Positions 12,501 through 21,709 of a stretch of DNA of 41,301 nt are shown here, piece by piece. The DNA is taken from positions 1-41,301 of IMG/VR virus record IMGVR_UViG_3300005663_000019; one strand, 5' to 3'. The position numbers and the translations under genes are program-made. The DNA comes from a virus. The stretch's first letter is position 1, and the number at the start of each line of letters is the position of its first letter. Below the pieces are notes generated by a model, which worked only from the letters and a program-made list of their open reading frames with translations, made no database searches and was not told the origin of the DNA.

Positions 12501-14655
12501 TGGCATTTTCCAGAATTTCAAAAGCTGTATCTCTTTCTTTCCAAAGTTGGGTTGCCGACACCTTCCCCTCTGTAACCGCCGCGGGGGCTAACTGCTTTGG
12601 CTTTCCAATTACCACAAAAGCATTTTCTATTTCCTCGTGAATCTTAGTTGCTTTTTTTATAAATCTATCTACCAATGCTTTTTGTTCAGATTTAGACAGT
12701 CCACTCGCTTGTGAAAAAACACCCTCTGGGCTTAAACCTTCTTTAGTTAAGTGGTCTTTTAGTAATCTCTTAGCCAATTTGTCGATTGTAGCCTGTCTAT
12801 CTTCCGAAAATATACGACTTGAGGCATCGAATACTAAATTTGCACCTGATGGAAATATGCTACCATCTTTGTTTATAAGGGGAGCAAAATAAATATCGTG
12901 GGCGATACCAAAAGTTTGATTTTCCAAACTTACATCGACCCCATTATTTGACAAAACCTTTTTAATCCTATCACCATATTCACGAACTATATCAATATCA
13001 ATTTTATCACGCTTGTCTGACAATGCTTTAACTTCAGGGTCTTCGTCTGCTTGTTCAAATGTAAGGCCTTTTTCTTTCCTTACTTTGTCGATTAAGTCAT
13101 CTACCTGAGCGGTCAATTCATCAGATTGCTTAGATATATCTGCTAAGTCTATTTCCACCCTCCCCTCTGTAACCGCCGCTTTAGCAATTTCTAAGCCCTC
13201 TTTTGTTACGGGGGGTATTTTGGTACCCTCCGGCGCCCGTTCGACAGCCTGGCGGGCAACAGCCGCCTCTGGCGTAGGTTCTGCGGCCTGTTTTATCGGT
13301 ACTCTCGCGGCCGGTTCAACCGCTCTCGCCGCTGCTTTTCTTGCGGTCGCGACGGGCTGTCTAATTGCCTTGCCTATCTCCCCTGCTCTTTCGGCGATTT
13401 CCCCGGCTCTCGTCACGGCCAACAATGGCTTTTTGGCGGGTTTGCCAAGTCCTTTTTTTAGCCTCGCGGGTCCTCTGGCCGGCGGTTTACTAAAATCAAC
13501 ACCTTTTGTCGCGATCCTGTTTGCTGCCGTTTGTGGCGATTCAACTGCCGCTTGGCCCTCACGAAACAGCTTGCCCTCTTTTAATCCTATCAGTTCGGCC
13601 TCGACGGCCGCTACAAGACTATCTATCTGTTGAAGTTCAAGATTTTCCTGCGTTATCAACGCTTTTGCTCTCGGATCGGCTTTGCCCTGGGGTAACTTTC
13701 TAATTGCGGCGTCTGTTTTTGCACCTACATTTTTAATCAAGGCGGCACGAAAACTTTTGACATAAACAGCCGTATCTATCGAACTTGCTAAACTGAATCC
13801 CCCCGCTATCACACCCACCTTGAGACCCCTGATGTTCATTATCTTTAAGATATTACCTGCGGTTTCGCCTTCATCCAGCCCCTCTAAAAGGCCGATTGTT
13901 TGGCCCAAGGTTTCGCCTTCTGCGAACGCTCTCAATAAATCCCTGTTCGCCGCAAAAATTCGCGGAAACTTTTGAGCGAACGCATCGACTCCCTTGAAAC
14001 TCTTTACCGCCTCTCCGATTTTTTGCACCCTCTGTATTTTGCCCAGACCAGAAAAACCTCTGTGAGTAAGCCCGAACAGTTGTTGAAAAGCAAACCACTC
14101 TGCCGCTAATCCCACGGCTTCTCCGCCGGCGGGAACAAGTGCCGGGCCAAAACCTGTGAATTTTTCCACTTCTTCGTCGAGTTCTCTAATAAGTTCGCTC
14201 CGAGATACGCCTGGTATCACAAGAGCCAAAGAAGAAATGCCCCTCGTTACCATATTTTTTAATCGCTTCTGTATTTCGCCTTTTGGAACGGGTTGGTCTA
14301 ATATTATATTCGCCGCCTGACCGACAGTTTTTATGTCGTCAATTATATCTCCAAATTCTCCCTGTGGCGGTCTTATGTTTTCCGGTGTGCCGCTTGGAAA
14401 TTGTGGTCGTGCGAATTCTGGTTCTGGCTCTGATGGTGCAGGCACCCCAGATGGGTCTGCGGCTTGAGGAAATAAAAGGTCTGGCGAAATACTGGGTGTG
14501 AGAGCCTCTTGCCCTACTTGATCCATATCAAAATGGCTATTTATCTCCTGCTGTGAGAAGCCGGCTCGAGACAATCTCTGGTTCTCGGATTCGATATGCT
14601 GCTCAATCTCCGTATCGTTAAATCCGGCTTGTTTTAATTCAATTGCCGTCGCCAT
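9565..14655 (-). CDS. Giant internal virion / ejection protein (1696 aa)
   Basis: This is the largest gene. ATG 14655 overlaps the TAA of the previous ejection-type gene. The N-terminus has two copies of an AGFxxxEIxxH motif (residues about 11-20 and 31-41). There follow membrane-leaning stretches (GLAAEWFAFQQLFGL; GVIAGGFSLASS), then long Ala/Glu/Lys-rich low-complexity regions (about 440-520, 830-960) and a helical C-terminal region from about 1100. The last 600 residues have the feel of the LPD38-type region of large polyvalent phage proteins, which could not be verified. No transglycosylase or protease motif was found. Position after the tail genes fits a protein packaged in the head and ejected with the DNA. 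Confidence 0.7.
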   Translation of the reverse strand: MATAIELKQAGFNDTEIEQHIESENQRLSRAGFSQQEINSHFDMDQVGQEALTPSISPDLLFPQAADPSGVPAPSEPEPEFARPQFPSGTPENIRPPQGEFGDIIDDIKTVGQAANIILDQPVPKGEIQKRLKNMVTRGISSLALVIPGVSRSELIRELDEEVEKFTGFGPALVPAGGEAVGLAAEWFAFQQLFGLTHRGFSGLGKIQRVQKIGEAVKSFKGVDAFAQKFPRIFAANRDLLRAFAEGETLGQTIGLLEGLDEGETAGNILKIMNIRGLKVGVIAGGFSLASSIDTAVYVKSFRAALIKNVGAKTDAAIRKLPQGKADPRAKALITQENLELQQIDSLVAAVEAELIGLKEGKLFREGQAAVESPQTAANRIATKGVDFSKPPARGPARLKKGLGKPAKKPLLAVTRAGEIAERAGEIGKAIRQPVATARKAAARAVEPAARVPIKQAAEPTPEAAVARQAVERAPEGTKIPPVTKEGLEIAKAAVTEGRVEIDLADISKQSDELTAQVDDLIDKVRKEKGLTFEQADEDPEVKALSDKRDKIDIDIVREYGDRIKKVLSNNGVDVSLENQTFGIAHDIYFAPLINKDGSIFPSGANLVFDASSRIFSEDRQATIDKLAKRLLKDHLTKEGLSPEGVFSQASGLSKSEQKALVDRFIKKATKIHEEIENAFVVIGKPKQLAPAAVTEGKVSATQLWKERDTAFEILENAKIQRIDEGDSPEIETKINSAQTRFDESIKNIREVIKDTKIEGKIKPAWQLTKLQWETITLADLRSDLAKIDRMEKAVAEGKFGPDAIVELTEQGEVTTHKKLVEKALEEGKPVSAEVLKDYPDLAPAAITDKGDEIAKQVLRGQIARAKTEESRAELQARLDKLEGKPPAEVVISKPREVVTKIPKAPKTPVTEQEPTVDLKAKEAQVFNEAVRTQEKITAAEAGEVGIEPAGASFTDHINTFQSYQLPATSRIPQLTKRMKRVNGQRLAGKITPVVANKRIHKLRQLLLKQAVKEKIAIRVSEKGKVKIALRESGVFVPEEVATYNRYKNIEPLLGGGQDITRAIQQMDGALSIKEKLKLKEQAGPTERFVLFRTRTMTIQKLNWLKEKTIEIQGILTTKKESKLDKEINLVLEKIGAADRDTPIEQVLDKKTLAAFSKESIKAAQELRQFYDDLIEEQNAARLMRSQQPIPYRQNYSPNILRDTTVWEQLFLRDKTAKILEKKELPDYIRPNAPFNPRAQAREADIPYDKRVLSARELAESYIITASKDIFNTSIIQNNKAFIDQFRGQGLGKSAEYLSEWTATSFVGIKPKLDRAIKLPKWAGGSLRFFNRLRNLAVFPMNVAWSLSTQPLSLSNTIGRFGLVDTTRGFFQWLKPSIRKQAAQDYFSFIIKTTKRGGVTKQDASNLLGDNIKIQKTTGEFIENFTTILLTEMEKLLTGTSIRAAHITGVRRGLKGEALKNFASDGGGKTQSMYNDEDKPMILRSLIVKSGAPYQTYAFEVANTFREWLGRTGTPPDSKLYAMWSIARWLAAMSVLKMMANSVRGKEWSWWDLIPIPFREFWLTPIARKLTGEFVPGSAGLPAPVETAARVAKGINDVLEEGNWRKLRNEMLKYGPGVFGIPGGVQWARMVDAIIVYSSGGLTDRNGRVLFEMKSVSDLARAMFTGVWTTKGGRKRLSPKKAEKQKRKRGKFQFAE

Positions 14656-15662
14656 TATTTACTCGTTCTTTTGAGAAATTCGTCTATCGCTTCTCCAGGG
14701 TTCCTTGTTTGGGCCGCTAACGGAGTCGGCTTTATTTTTCCCTTCTCGGCTGGAGGTAGTATCGAAGGTTTTACAGGCTCTCCTCTTTGGAGAAGATCCT
14801 GTCTTTGAGGAAGATCCTGAAACTCTGATCTCGGTATGACAAACACGCCGAATCCAGGCTGGCCTTTACTGCCGGCGGCGGCGGTTTTATCCCACCATGC
14901 GTTAAAATCAGCCTCTACGCTGGCCTCTGTGGCCCCTTCGGCAAGTCCCTCGTCCATTGCCTCTTTTAACGCCAGTTTGTATGCCTCTTCACCGAACGCC
15001 TTATCGAAGGTAGCTCCTTTTACTTTAACTTTCGGTTTGTCTGTGAGGTTATCCGAATAATCTGTTTTACCTGGCAAAACATCCTGTATGCTCGGATTTT
15101 TTCTTAGCCGCCGCCGGGCTGAATTTTTCTGTACGTCCGTAGCTTTTACCACCCCCTGTTTGTCTTTATCGGTTAGTATTTTAATATCTCTATTGCGGGC
15201 CTTTTCGGGCTTTGTCTGCTCGAATGGCTGGATCCCTTCCCCTGCCCGTTTCTTGGTCCCGAATATCGCCTTGTCTCTTTCCTCTTCTCTGGATAATAGC
15301 GGTGGCGGTTCCGTTGCCCGCCGCACTCCCTGGCCGATGATCGCCTGCTGGATACTCTGTCGGACCCCGCCTGTTGATGGCGGCTGGAAACCTCCGGCGA
15401 CCTTTTGTAATATCCCGCGCAGACCGCCACTGAACTCCGCCGGTTGACTGGCCGCGGCGTTAATTGCCTCTATCGTGGATGCGCCGTTGGCGATTGCTGT
15501 TGCTACCCTGTCAAGTTGCTGGCGTTCCCGCCGAATTTGTTCTCCCTGTCCGATCGTCTTTAGAATACCGGTTATCGCCTGTAAGTTACGCTGAGAACTT
15601 GACAGGCCGCGTCTCTGCTCTGCCGTCCGCAGGTCTATCGGTGATAATATTTGTCTCGCCAC
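14655..15662 (-). CDS. Putative internal virion / ejection protein (335 aa)
   Basis: GTG 15662 has AAAGGAG six bases upstream. The protein is helical and Gln/Arg/Ala-rich (SSQRNLQAITGILKTIGQGEQIRRERQQLDRV) with Pro/Lys-rich linkers and a conserved-looking block near residues 220-285 (FDKAFGEEAYKLALKEAMDEG...FNAWWDKTAAAGSKGQPGFGVFV). It has no membrane segment. It sits between another ejection-type protein and the giant virion protein, with overlapping junctions, so the three are probably made and packaged together, as in P22-like gene sets. Confidence 0.55.
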   Translation of the reverse strand: MARQILSPIDLRTAEQRRGLSSSQRNLQAITGILKTIGQGEQIRRERQQLDRVATAIANGASTIEAINAAASQPAEFSGGLRGILQKVAGGFQPPSTGGVRQSIQQAIIGQGVRRATEPPPLLSREEERDKAIFGTKKRAGEGIQPFEQTKPEKARNRDIKILTDKDKQGVVKATDVQKNSARRRLRKNPSIQDVLPGKTDYSDNLTDKPKVKVKGATFDKAFGEEAYKLALKEAMDEGLAEGATEASVEADFNAWWDKTAAAGSKGQPGFGVFVIPRSEFQDLPQRQDLLQRGEPVKPSILPPAEKGKIKPTPLAAQTRNPGEAIDEFLKRTSK

Positions 15663-15673
15663 GATTTTCTCCT

Positions 15674-16486
15674 TTAGTTCAAAAAGCCTGTACCGGGGGC
15701 GGTTACTCTGCCAAGAAGTTCATTGAATTGTGCAGAACTGCTTGCAACGCCGCTGCCTGTCCTACCGACTGTACTGGTAGGGCCCGAAATGGAAGTCAAT
15801 AGCTGCCCAATTATACCAGAAAATCCTTCGAGTGATGTTGGTCCGGCTCCACCACCTGAAATTATCGGCAAAACTCCCGGCTGCTGACCTATGATCGACT
15901 GCAGTAATGGTATTGTGAACGTCTGTAGTTGTTGTGATTCGGTTGTCTCCTGCTGGAACAAGGCGTCTAATTCGTCCTGCGAAAAGCCCTGTGCTCGCAA
16001 TTCTTCTGTCAGGCCGAGTCCCTCAAGTACCGGTATCAGGCTCCGCCTTCGCGCCCGCTCTTCTGATGCGAACGGCGCTAATGACGCTGTGATACTCTTT
16101 TCTACATCCGTCACTGCCCTGCCAAGCACATCCCGCCCGGGCGTTGATGTCAGGGTACCCGCCGCCTGCAGCGATCTGCCCAATCTGTTAGCGAGCAGGT
16201 CTCCTCTTTTTGTCGCCTCAAATATAATCCCCTGAACTTCCGGCAAACTGAATATATCTACGGGTTGGGCAAGTTCTTTCGCCGTCTCTCTGGCAAGGGT
16301 CCGCTCCTCTCCCAATGGTCCCGGGGCGGCTATTCCACGCCGTGGCACATCCGGCGGCGGACCTTCGGCCAGTTCTTCCAATCTTGTCCTTGCCTTTTTG
16401 GCCCCTGGGGTTTGTGGCACTGTCTGGAAACGAACTGTCGGGTCCTTATCGTCACCACCACCAAGTATTTTATCAAGAAATCCCAT
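15674..16486 (-). CDS. Putative internal virion / ejection protein (270 aa)
   Basis: ATG 16486 follows GGGGA six bases upstream, right after the stop of the fibre-like gene. It begins MGFLDKILGGGDD, a start common in phage ejection or tail-needle associated proteins, and is helical to about residue 190. It carries GFSQDELDALF (about 170-180), which resembles the AGFxxxEI motifs of the giant protein. The C-terminal third is Gly/Ser/Thr-rich (IISGGGAGPTSLEGF...GSGVASSSAQFNELLGRV). The role as an ejection protein is inferred from position and composition. Confidence 0.55.
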   Translation of the reverse strand: MGFLDKILGGGDDKDPTVRFQTVPQTPGAKKARTRLEELAEGPPPDVPRRGIAAPGPLGEERTLARETAKELAQPVDIFSLPEVQGIIFEATKRGDLLANRLGRSLQAAGTLTSTPGRDVLGRAVTDVEKSITASLAPFASEERARRRSLIPVLEGLGLTEELRAQGFSQDELDALFQQETTESQQLQTFTIPLLQSIIGQQPGVLPIISGGGAGPTSLEGFSGIIGQLLTSISGPTSTVGRTGSGVASSSAQFNELLGRVTAPGTGFLN

Positions 16487-16488
16487 TT

Positions 16489-19400
16489 TTAATCCCCTAT
16501 TCTTTTTGCTTCCATGTTAACAATCGTAAAGTCTATATCATCTGTCCCGCCTATATTGGCGACATACAACTTTAATTTATCAGAGATCTCAAGTCGTAAA
16601 TCAGCATTACCTCCACCAGTTCCTAATTGGCCTTGTGCCAGCTTACGATGCAATAATATATTGCCGTGATATACTATATCTACTGTAGCCGTACTTGCAT
16701 CATAAGTCCCTGAGCCGACTGAATTATTGCCTTGCAAGTCGAGTAATGTAAAAGTGTCAGCAGTCACAGGTTTCAGAAACCAGTCGCCATTTATAGCAGT
16801 CATTCCAGTACCGTCTGAAATAGTTACCATATCGCCTTTTCGTATGCCATGAGCAACTGCAGTACAAACTATAGGGGTCGCTGTCGTAGCGGCAGTAATA
16901 GTAATTGGCGTAGCCAATACTTGCCCTACCACAACTATAAACTCATCAGCCGCACCCCCAGAGCCTGCCGATAAATGAAACGTAGCAGTATACCGTCCAG
17001 CACCATTCACTCCAACGGTCATATCATCCGTGGTCGTATTTCCAACTAAATTACCTACGTCGTCTTCCTCACCTATTACATCGAATGAGTCTACCACTAC
17101 AAATGTGTTAGATGTTGATATTGTTACTGTATCCACAACTGGGTCATGGAACCATAAATTGCTCTCTGAATCCCCATGTACCAAATGCTCGTTACCAGCA
17201 CCATCCTGAAAATAAAGAGCATTATCCGTCTTGGTATATATCGCCCCATGATTAGCAATCGCTGTCGGGGTGGTTGTTTCGTTGAGGAATAAAACACCGG
17301 CATCTATAATAAAGTTAGAGTGTGAGTGAACATTATCAGTTGCATACAAATCTAAAGTGGTTGCAGTATCTGAGCCGATGCGTTCATTTTTGTCAGTCTG
17401 ACCAAAGGCAATATCGCCGGTGAAAAAAGAATCAGAAGTAGCTGAAAAAATGTCCCAATTCGTATCACCCCCGGAAGCAGAGGCATAAACACCTATCATC
17501 GTGGATACGTTCTCTGTGGTTCCTGCCGCTATAAACCGCCCCGCAGTGGCGTTTACAATATCAATGTCACTATCATCGGGATTATAATCAATCTCGCCGA
17601 ATATTGCGTTAAGGGCCTCTGTCACGCCGCCGTCATGTGTATTCGCTCTTTCCTCTATTAAAGAATACACCCCATTCCATGTAGAATTTTGACTGTCAGG
17701 CATATCATCGGAATTAAGCGTTAGTTTGTTATAATTAGTGTACACAGTTATCGCACCGGAAGCGCCAGACCAATCCGCCGTTGATGTAGAAAATTGATTA
17801 AAAATACCATATTGAGTACTTGCCGCTGGATTTTCCTTATTCCACGTCTTTACTAATTCCACAAATGAGTCTACCCCATCTGTTGTTTCGGTGAACGACA
17901 TCTCTAATCTGGTTGGGATTGTTATCATACCCGCGCCACTATCATCTATTGTATTGACGAACAGAGTGCCTGATGTAATATCCATATCACCTACTAAATT
18001 AAGTTTTCCGGTTCCTAACAAAGTAATGTCAAAGTTATTATTTGCATCCCCTACATAAAGAAAACCACCTGAGTCAACATCTATGCCGCCTATCGCTCCA
18101 CCCCAATTAAAAGAAAATGCTGAGGGACTTGTGAATAAAACAGAACTCGTTCCAGATAAAGTCCGGTCGTTCATACTTAGGCGGGCAACACTTACAGTTC
18201 CGCCAGTTATTGTTCCTGTAGTGGTCAAATTCTCGTTAGAAAAACCTATTGCACCAGTATCAGAAGATATTACAGCACCATTTATATTAATGTTATCAAC
18301 CTGAAGATTGCCAAAAGTGCCGGTGGCTGTCGTAGTGATACCGCCGTTAAGCGTTATCAGATTATTGCCGAATGTTATTGTCGGGTCTGTACCGGTCGCC
18401 CTGTTCCATGTCCACACTATCGTATCCGTCGAGGCATCACCCCACGTTCGGTTACCCGACACCTCCGTCGAATCAAACGATAACGTATGCGATATATTTT
18501 CTCCCGATGTTGCCCCCGTACTGTCTATCCCTGTCCCGCCCGTGATACTATTGACAAAATCGCCTGTCGTATCAGTGGCCAGGGCTACCGAATTGGCCTG
18601 GACAGAACTTACCGTCCACACCCCACCCACTGAAACATCTACATCACCATAATCGGCATCTTTTATTTTCGTTCCATCTATCTCATCAGATGAATTCCAT
18701 TGAGTCGTGCCTAATGTAATGTTCTTACCGGTAGCTATAGTCAGTGAATTGGCCAGGCTAAACAAATCGTTTCCGAATGTCATTGCCGGGTCTGTACCCG
18801 TTGCCCTGTCCCACGTCCATACTATCGTATCCGTCGAGGCATCGCCCCATGTCCTGTTGCCCGAAAGTTCTGTCGGGTCAAAAGCCACTGTTATCGAGCC
18901 CGCCCCGTTGGTAATGTCTATCGCCAATCCCTCGCTTATCGTGGCTAAAACAGGGTCTGTCGCGCCGTCACCGATAGGAATTTGCCCGTTGGTGGCCACA
19001 CCGAGGGCCGTAATCGCTCCTGTGCCGGAACCTAAAAGAATCCCACCATCTGTCAGGGACGATGCCCCTGTACCGCCGTAGGTGACCGTTATAACATCCG
19101 CGTTCCACGTCCCGGTCGTTACCGTCCCTAAGTCGGTGATAAATGTTGTTGCCTGCCAGTCGGGCAGGCCGCTGGCTACTCTTAAAATCTCATTCGACGC
19201 CCCTATCGCCAAATCGTCCCATTTGGGCGTGGCATTACCGAATATAATATCGCCTTTTGTGGCCGCAGCTCCTACGGCGTCGTCATGCGTAACTGACAAT
19301 ATGTCGTGCGTACCGGCAACTGCGTTAACATCAGCAAAACTCAAAACACCAGCCCCGTCAGTAATTATAGTCTGGCCTGGATCACCATCTGCAACCCAAA

Positions 19401-19560
19401 GAATGTAATTCACACTTTCGGACATTGATGGGGATGCGGCAAAAGTGATTGTCTGTGAATTATTCGCAAAGATCAGTTTTTCGCCATCACCAAATACCAC
19501 AATATCGGCCTTGCAGACGGCTGAAAGAATTAGCAAAAGTATAAATATAAATTTTTTCAC
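16489..19560 (-). CDS. Large repeat-rich fibre-like protein with signal peptide (1023 aa)
   Basis: GTG 19560 is chosen because it overlaps the TGA of the upstream gene (GTGA). From there the protein begins with a textbook Sec signal (VKKFIFILLLILSAVCKA). The body is Thr/Gly/Ser/Asp-rich beta structure with phage-fibre phrases (GGTGASSLTDGGILLGSGTGAITALG, LVGNTTTDDMTV). A block of about 40 residues (SGNRTWGDASTDTIVWTW...) occurs twice, 135 residues apart (DNA 18366-18484 and 18771-18890). The C-terminal 150 residues resemble a jelly-roll or carbohydrate-binding end domain. It is likely a tail fibre or spike. A cleavable export signal on a virion protein is unusual. Confidence 0.7.
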   Translation of the reverse strand: MKKFIFILLLILSAVCKADIVVFGDGEKLIFANNSQTITFAASPSMSESVNYILWVADGDPGQTIITDGAGVLSFADVNAVAGTHDILSVTHDDAVGAAATKGDIIFGNATPKWDDLAIGASNEILRVASGLPDWQATTFITDLGTVTTGTWNADVITVTYGGTGASSLTDGGILLGSGTGAITALGVATNGQIPIGDGATDPVLATISEGLAIDITNGAGSITVAFDPTELSGNRTWGDASTDTIVWTWDRATGTDPAMTFGNDLFSLANSLTIATGKNITLGTTQWNSSDEIDGTKIKDADYGDVDVSVGGVWTVSSVQANSVALATDTTGDFVNSITGGTGIDSTGATSGENISHTLSFDSTEVSGNRTWGDASTDTIVWTWNRATGTDPTITFGNNLITLNGGITTTATGTFGNLQVDNININGAVISSDTGAIGFSNENLTTTGTITGGTVSVARLSMNDRTLSGTSSVLFTSPSAFSFNWGGAIGGIDVDSGGFLYVGDANNNFDITLLGTGKLNLVGDMDITSGTLFVNTIDDSGAGMITIPTRLEMSFTETTDGVDSFVELVKTWNKENPAASTQYGIFNQFSTSTADWSGASGAITVYTNYNKLTLNSDDMPDSQNSTWNGVYSLIEERANTHDGGVTEALNAIFGEIDYNPDDSDIDIVNATAGRFIAAGTTENVSTMIGVYASASGGDTNWDIFSATSDSFFTGDIAFGQTDKNERIGSDTATTLDLYATDNVHSHSNFIIDAGVLFLNETTTPTAIANHGAIYTKTDNALYFQDGAGNEHLVHGDSESNLWFHDPVVDTVTISTSNTFVVVDSFDVIGEEDDVGNLVGNTTTDDMTVGVNGAGRYTATFHLSAGSGGAADEFIVVVGQVLATPITITAATTATPIVCTAVAHGIRKGDMVTISDGTGMTAINGDWFLKPVTADTFTLLDLQGNNSVGSGTYDASTATVDIVYHGNILLHRKLAQGQLGTGGGNADLRLEISDKLKLYVANIGGTDDIDFTIVNMEAKRIGD

Positions 19561-19841
19561 GGTCTCGATCCCAATCTTGACGTATAAGTACCCGCTATAA
19601 AATGCTGACATACCCAATCTGTCCCCACCAATCCGATCCTCGCGCTTCCGGTCACATTTTTGCCACCGAAATAAATCCAGCCATCACCATCGACCTGAAT
19701 AGTATTCACATCCTCCCACAAGAGCCGATATTGCTTGTCAAGTTCTTCGTACAACAGCCGGAACTCATTTTGTATATCACTTAACCGATTCGATTTAAGG
19801 TCTTTGTCGCTTCGTAGTTTTAATGTTCTTCTAGCGCGCAT
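19557..19841 (-). CDS. Small coiled-coil structural protein (94 aa)
   Basis: ATG 19841 overlaps the end of the tail-protein gene by 11 bp and its stop overlaps the next start. Residues 15-45 form a helix (DLKSNRLSDIQNEFRLLYEELDKQYRLLWEDV), then a beta segment (TIQVDGDGWIYFGGKNVTGSARIGLVG). Such short helix-plus-beta proteins between tail and fibre genes are often fibre adaptors or connectors. This one lacks a recognised family. Confidence 0.55.
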   Translation of the reverse strand: MRARRTLKLRSDKDLKSNRLSDIQNEFRLLYEELDKQYRLLWEDVNTIQVDGDGWIYFGGKNVTGSARIGLVGTDWVCQHFIAGTYTSRLGSRP

Positions 19842-21699
19842 CGTCGAATTCGAACTCCCTGAATATATATCCCAAAAATTCCATTTGGTCCGTGGTCTCT
19901 GCTTCTAACTGAAAAGACCTCGCCCTTTTATCGAATGAAACGTGGACAATTACTTCTTCCGGCCCCTCAGAATCTACCATCGATGCCGTTCCTACTAATT
20001 GCCTGCTCGCCTCCGTATCTTTTTTGACGTAAAGCGTAATACTGCCCGATGATTTTCTGTTCATTATCACATCAACGCCGTTATTTATTCGTTTTTTCAG
20101 ATTGAGCGATTTCTGGGTCGTTAGAGTAGTCGATATTATAAATTTTCTGGTGAATAGATTGCCATCGTCATTGTCGGCCCTGTGCAAATCGAATGTATTA
20201 CCTAAGTAATCCGACGCCAGGTCCAGCGGAAAGCCCACGACATTGCGTGATGTATCGTAAATCAACCAGTCCGCCCCCCAATCGGCATAAGTATCAAACG
20301 GCAGTGTATCGTAGGTAAACGCTTCCTGCTGTGTGAAATCGCCGAACGCTCGAACGGGAAATTTATAAATAGCGCTCCTGCCCGAATCGGGGTGTAATGC
20401 TACAATAGTATCGTTCGTATTACTACCACCGCCCGATATCGACCACCATATCTCCTCGAATTCCTCTATGTAAGTACCCTGTATGAATTCCGATTGTGAG
20501 GTATTCAGGCCCTTTACGGTCAAATCAACGGCCGTACTCAAAGGTACCGGCGTCTGTATCTCTCTTATAGTCAGGTCAGATGCTATCCAGTACAATCGGC
20601 CGGCCTTATCGTTCACCAGGCCGTCTGCCGACAGGTTGCCTACTTTCAGTGTGAACTCTTCATATTCGAATACCGTATCCGCCGTTACCAGCCAGGCCCG
20701 GTGCATACTGTCCTGTTTCGATATCACAAGGTCGTCGCCATGCCGGGCGAATCCTATTAAAAATCCCGGTGTGGTAGTAAAATCTTTACTACCGGCGTCG
20801 CCCGATCCGTTCTCATCGAAATCTATCGTTGACCCTCCTGTGGCAAGTGACGCCCACCTTTTGCGCTGGGGAAATACAGTCCCCGCCTCTGTGGTATAAC
20901 CCAATATCAGGTACCTCTCGTAAGAAGTGATATGTTTGCACTTCGTCAGCCTGTTGGCTGTACCTTCGTAATCTATACCGTCGGCGTTATCCAATGCTGC
21001 GAAATTATTTGCCGAACTGCTGTCTATGTTCCACCACAAAACAAAATCCGAGTTATTCGTCGCCACCACGTTTCTCAAATGGTCTTTTATCTCCCACCTG
21101 AAAACATTGTCAGGGTCTCCATTAGCATCGCCGACAGTAAATTTGACGGTTAAGGATTTGTCCGATTGCAGCCAAAGTAAAATATGATATTTCGTCCCTA
21201 AAAGCAGGTGTTCGGTCCCTGTTCCTTTTACAATGTGCCTGTGATATTCTATTACCGACGTCGCTCCGACAAACAGGTTTCCAGGTGTTGCGCCCGCCGC
21301 TGATATCACCTCTGCCAGTACAACCGTGGAATTCGGAGAGGAAAAAGTTGGTGTCCCGCTAACTGTGAAAGTGATATTATTAGCCGCCGTTGTACCGCCG
21401 TTAATGCGTACTGTGGCGCCGTCTGTAAGCGGCGTGGCCCCTGACGTCACATCGCCTGTTACTGTGAGTGTCTTTGTCCCTGTATTGATTGCCGTAATCA
21501 CAAAAACATCGGTCGGGGTCTTTATCTTTACACCCTCACTATCGAACAGATCCGGCAATCGCCCCCGCAACCCGTCGTAACGTCCGTAGCGATGATGTAC
21601 GTTCTCTGACCCTTGCGCCATGAAAACTTCCGACAAGAGACTTGTCGGTATATTTTCTGCTACACCACCTTTCTGAGTTATAACTGCAAAATCGGGCAT
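19831..21699 (-). CDS. Tail protein, beta-propeller-like (622 aa)
   Basis: ATG 21699 has AGGA five bases upstream. The N-terminus (KGGVAENIPTSLLSEVFMAQGSENVHHRYGRYDGLRGRLPDL) resembles the start of phage tail-tube-cap or tail-stabilising proteins that wrap the portal-tail junction. The middle has repeated beta blades (HHIVKGTGTEHLLLG, WLVTADTVFEYEEFTL, GRLYWIASDLTIREI, FPVRAFGDFTQQEAFTYD). The C-terminal 130 residues form a beta domain (SITLYVKKDTEASRQLVGT...SFQLEAETTD). No signal peptide is present, unlike the neighbouring proteins. A role as hub or stabilisation protein of a short tail is inferred. Confidence 0.6.
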   Translation of the reverse strand: MPDFAVITQKGGVAENIPTSLLSEVFMAQGSENVHHRYGRYDGLRGRLPDLFDSEGVKIKTPTDVFVITAINTGTKTLTVTGDVTSGATPLTDGATVRINGGTTAANNITFTVSGTPTFSSPNSTVVLAEVISAAGATPGNLFVGATSVIEYHRHIVKGTGTEHLLLGTKYHILLWLQSDKSLTVKFTVGDANGDPDNVFRWEIKDHLRNVVATNNSDFVLWWNIDSSSANNFAALDNADGIDYEGTANRLTKCKHITSYERYLILGYTTEAGTVFPQRKRWASLATGGSTIDFDENGSGDAGSKDFTTTPGFLIGFARHGDDLVISKQDSMHRAWLVTADTVFEYEEFTLKVGNLSADGLVNDKAGRLYWIASDLTIREIQTPVPLSTAVDLTVKGLNTSQSEFIQGTYIEEFEEIWWSISGGGSNTNDTIVALHPDSGRSAIYKFPVRAFGDFTQQEAFTYDTLPFDTYADWGADWLIYDTSRNVVGFPLDLASDYLGNTFDLHRADNDDGNLFTRKFIISTTLTTQKSLNLKKRINNGVDVIMNRKSSGSITLYVKKDTEASRQLVGTASMVDSEGPEEVIVHVSFDKRARSFQLEAETTDQMEFLGYIFREFEFDDAR

Positions 21700-21709
21700 C
21701 TATATCCTA

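Noticed and set aside
13220-13633. 137-codon plus-strand ORF
   Set aside because: It is antisense to the Ala-rich low-complexity part of the giant protein; no ribosome-binding site or conserved motif.
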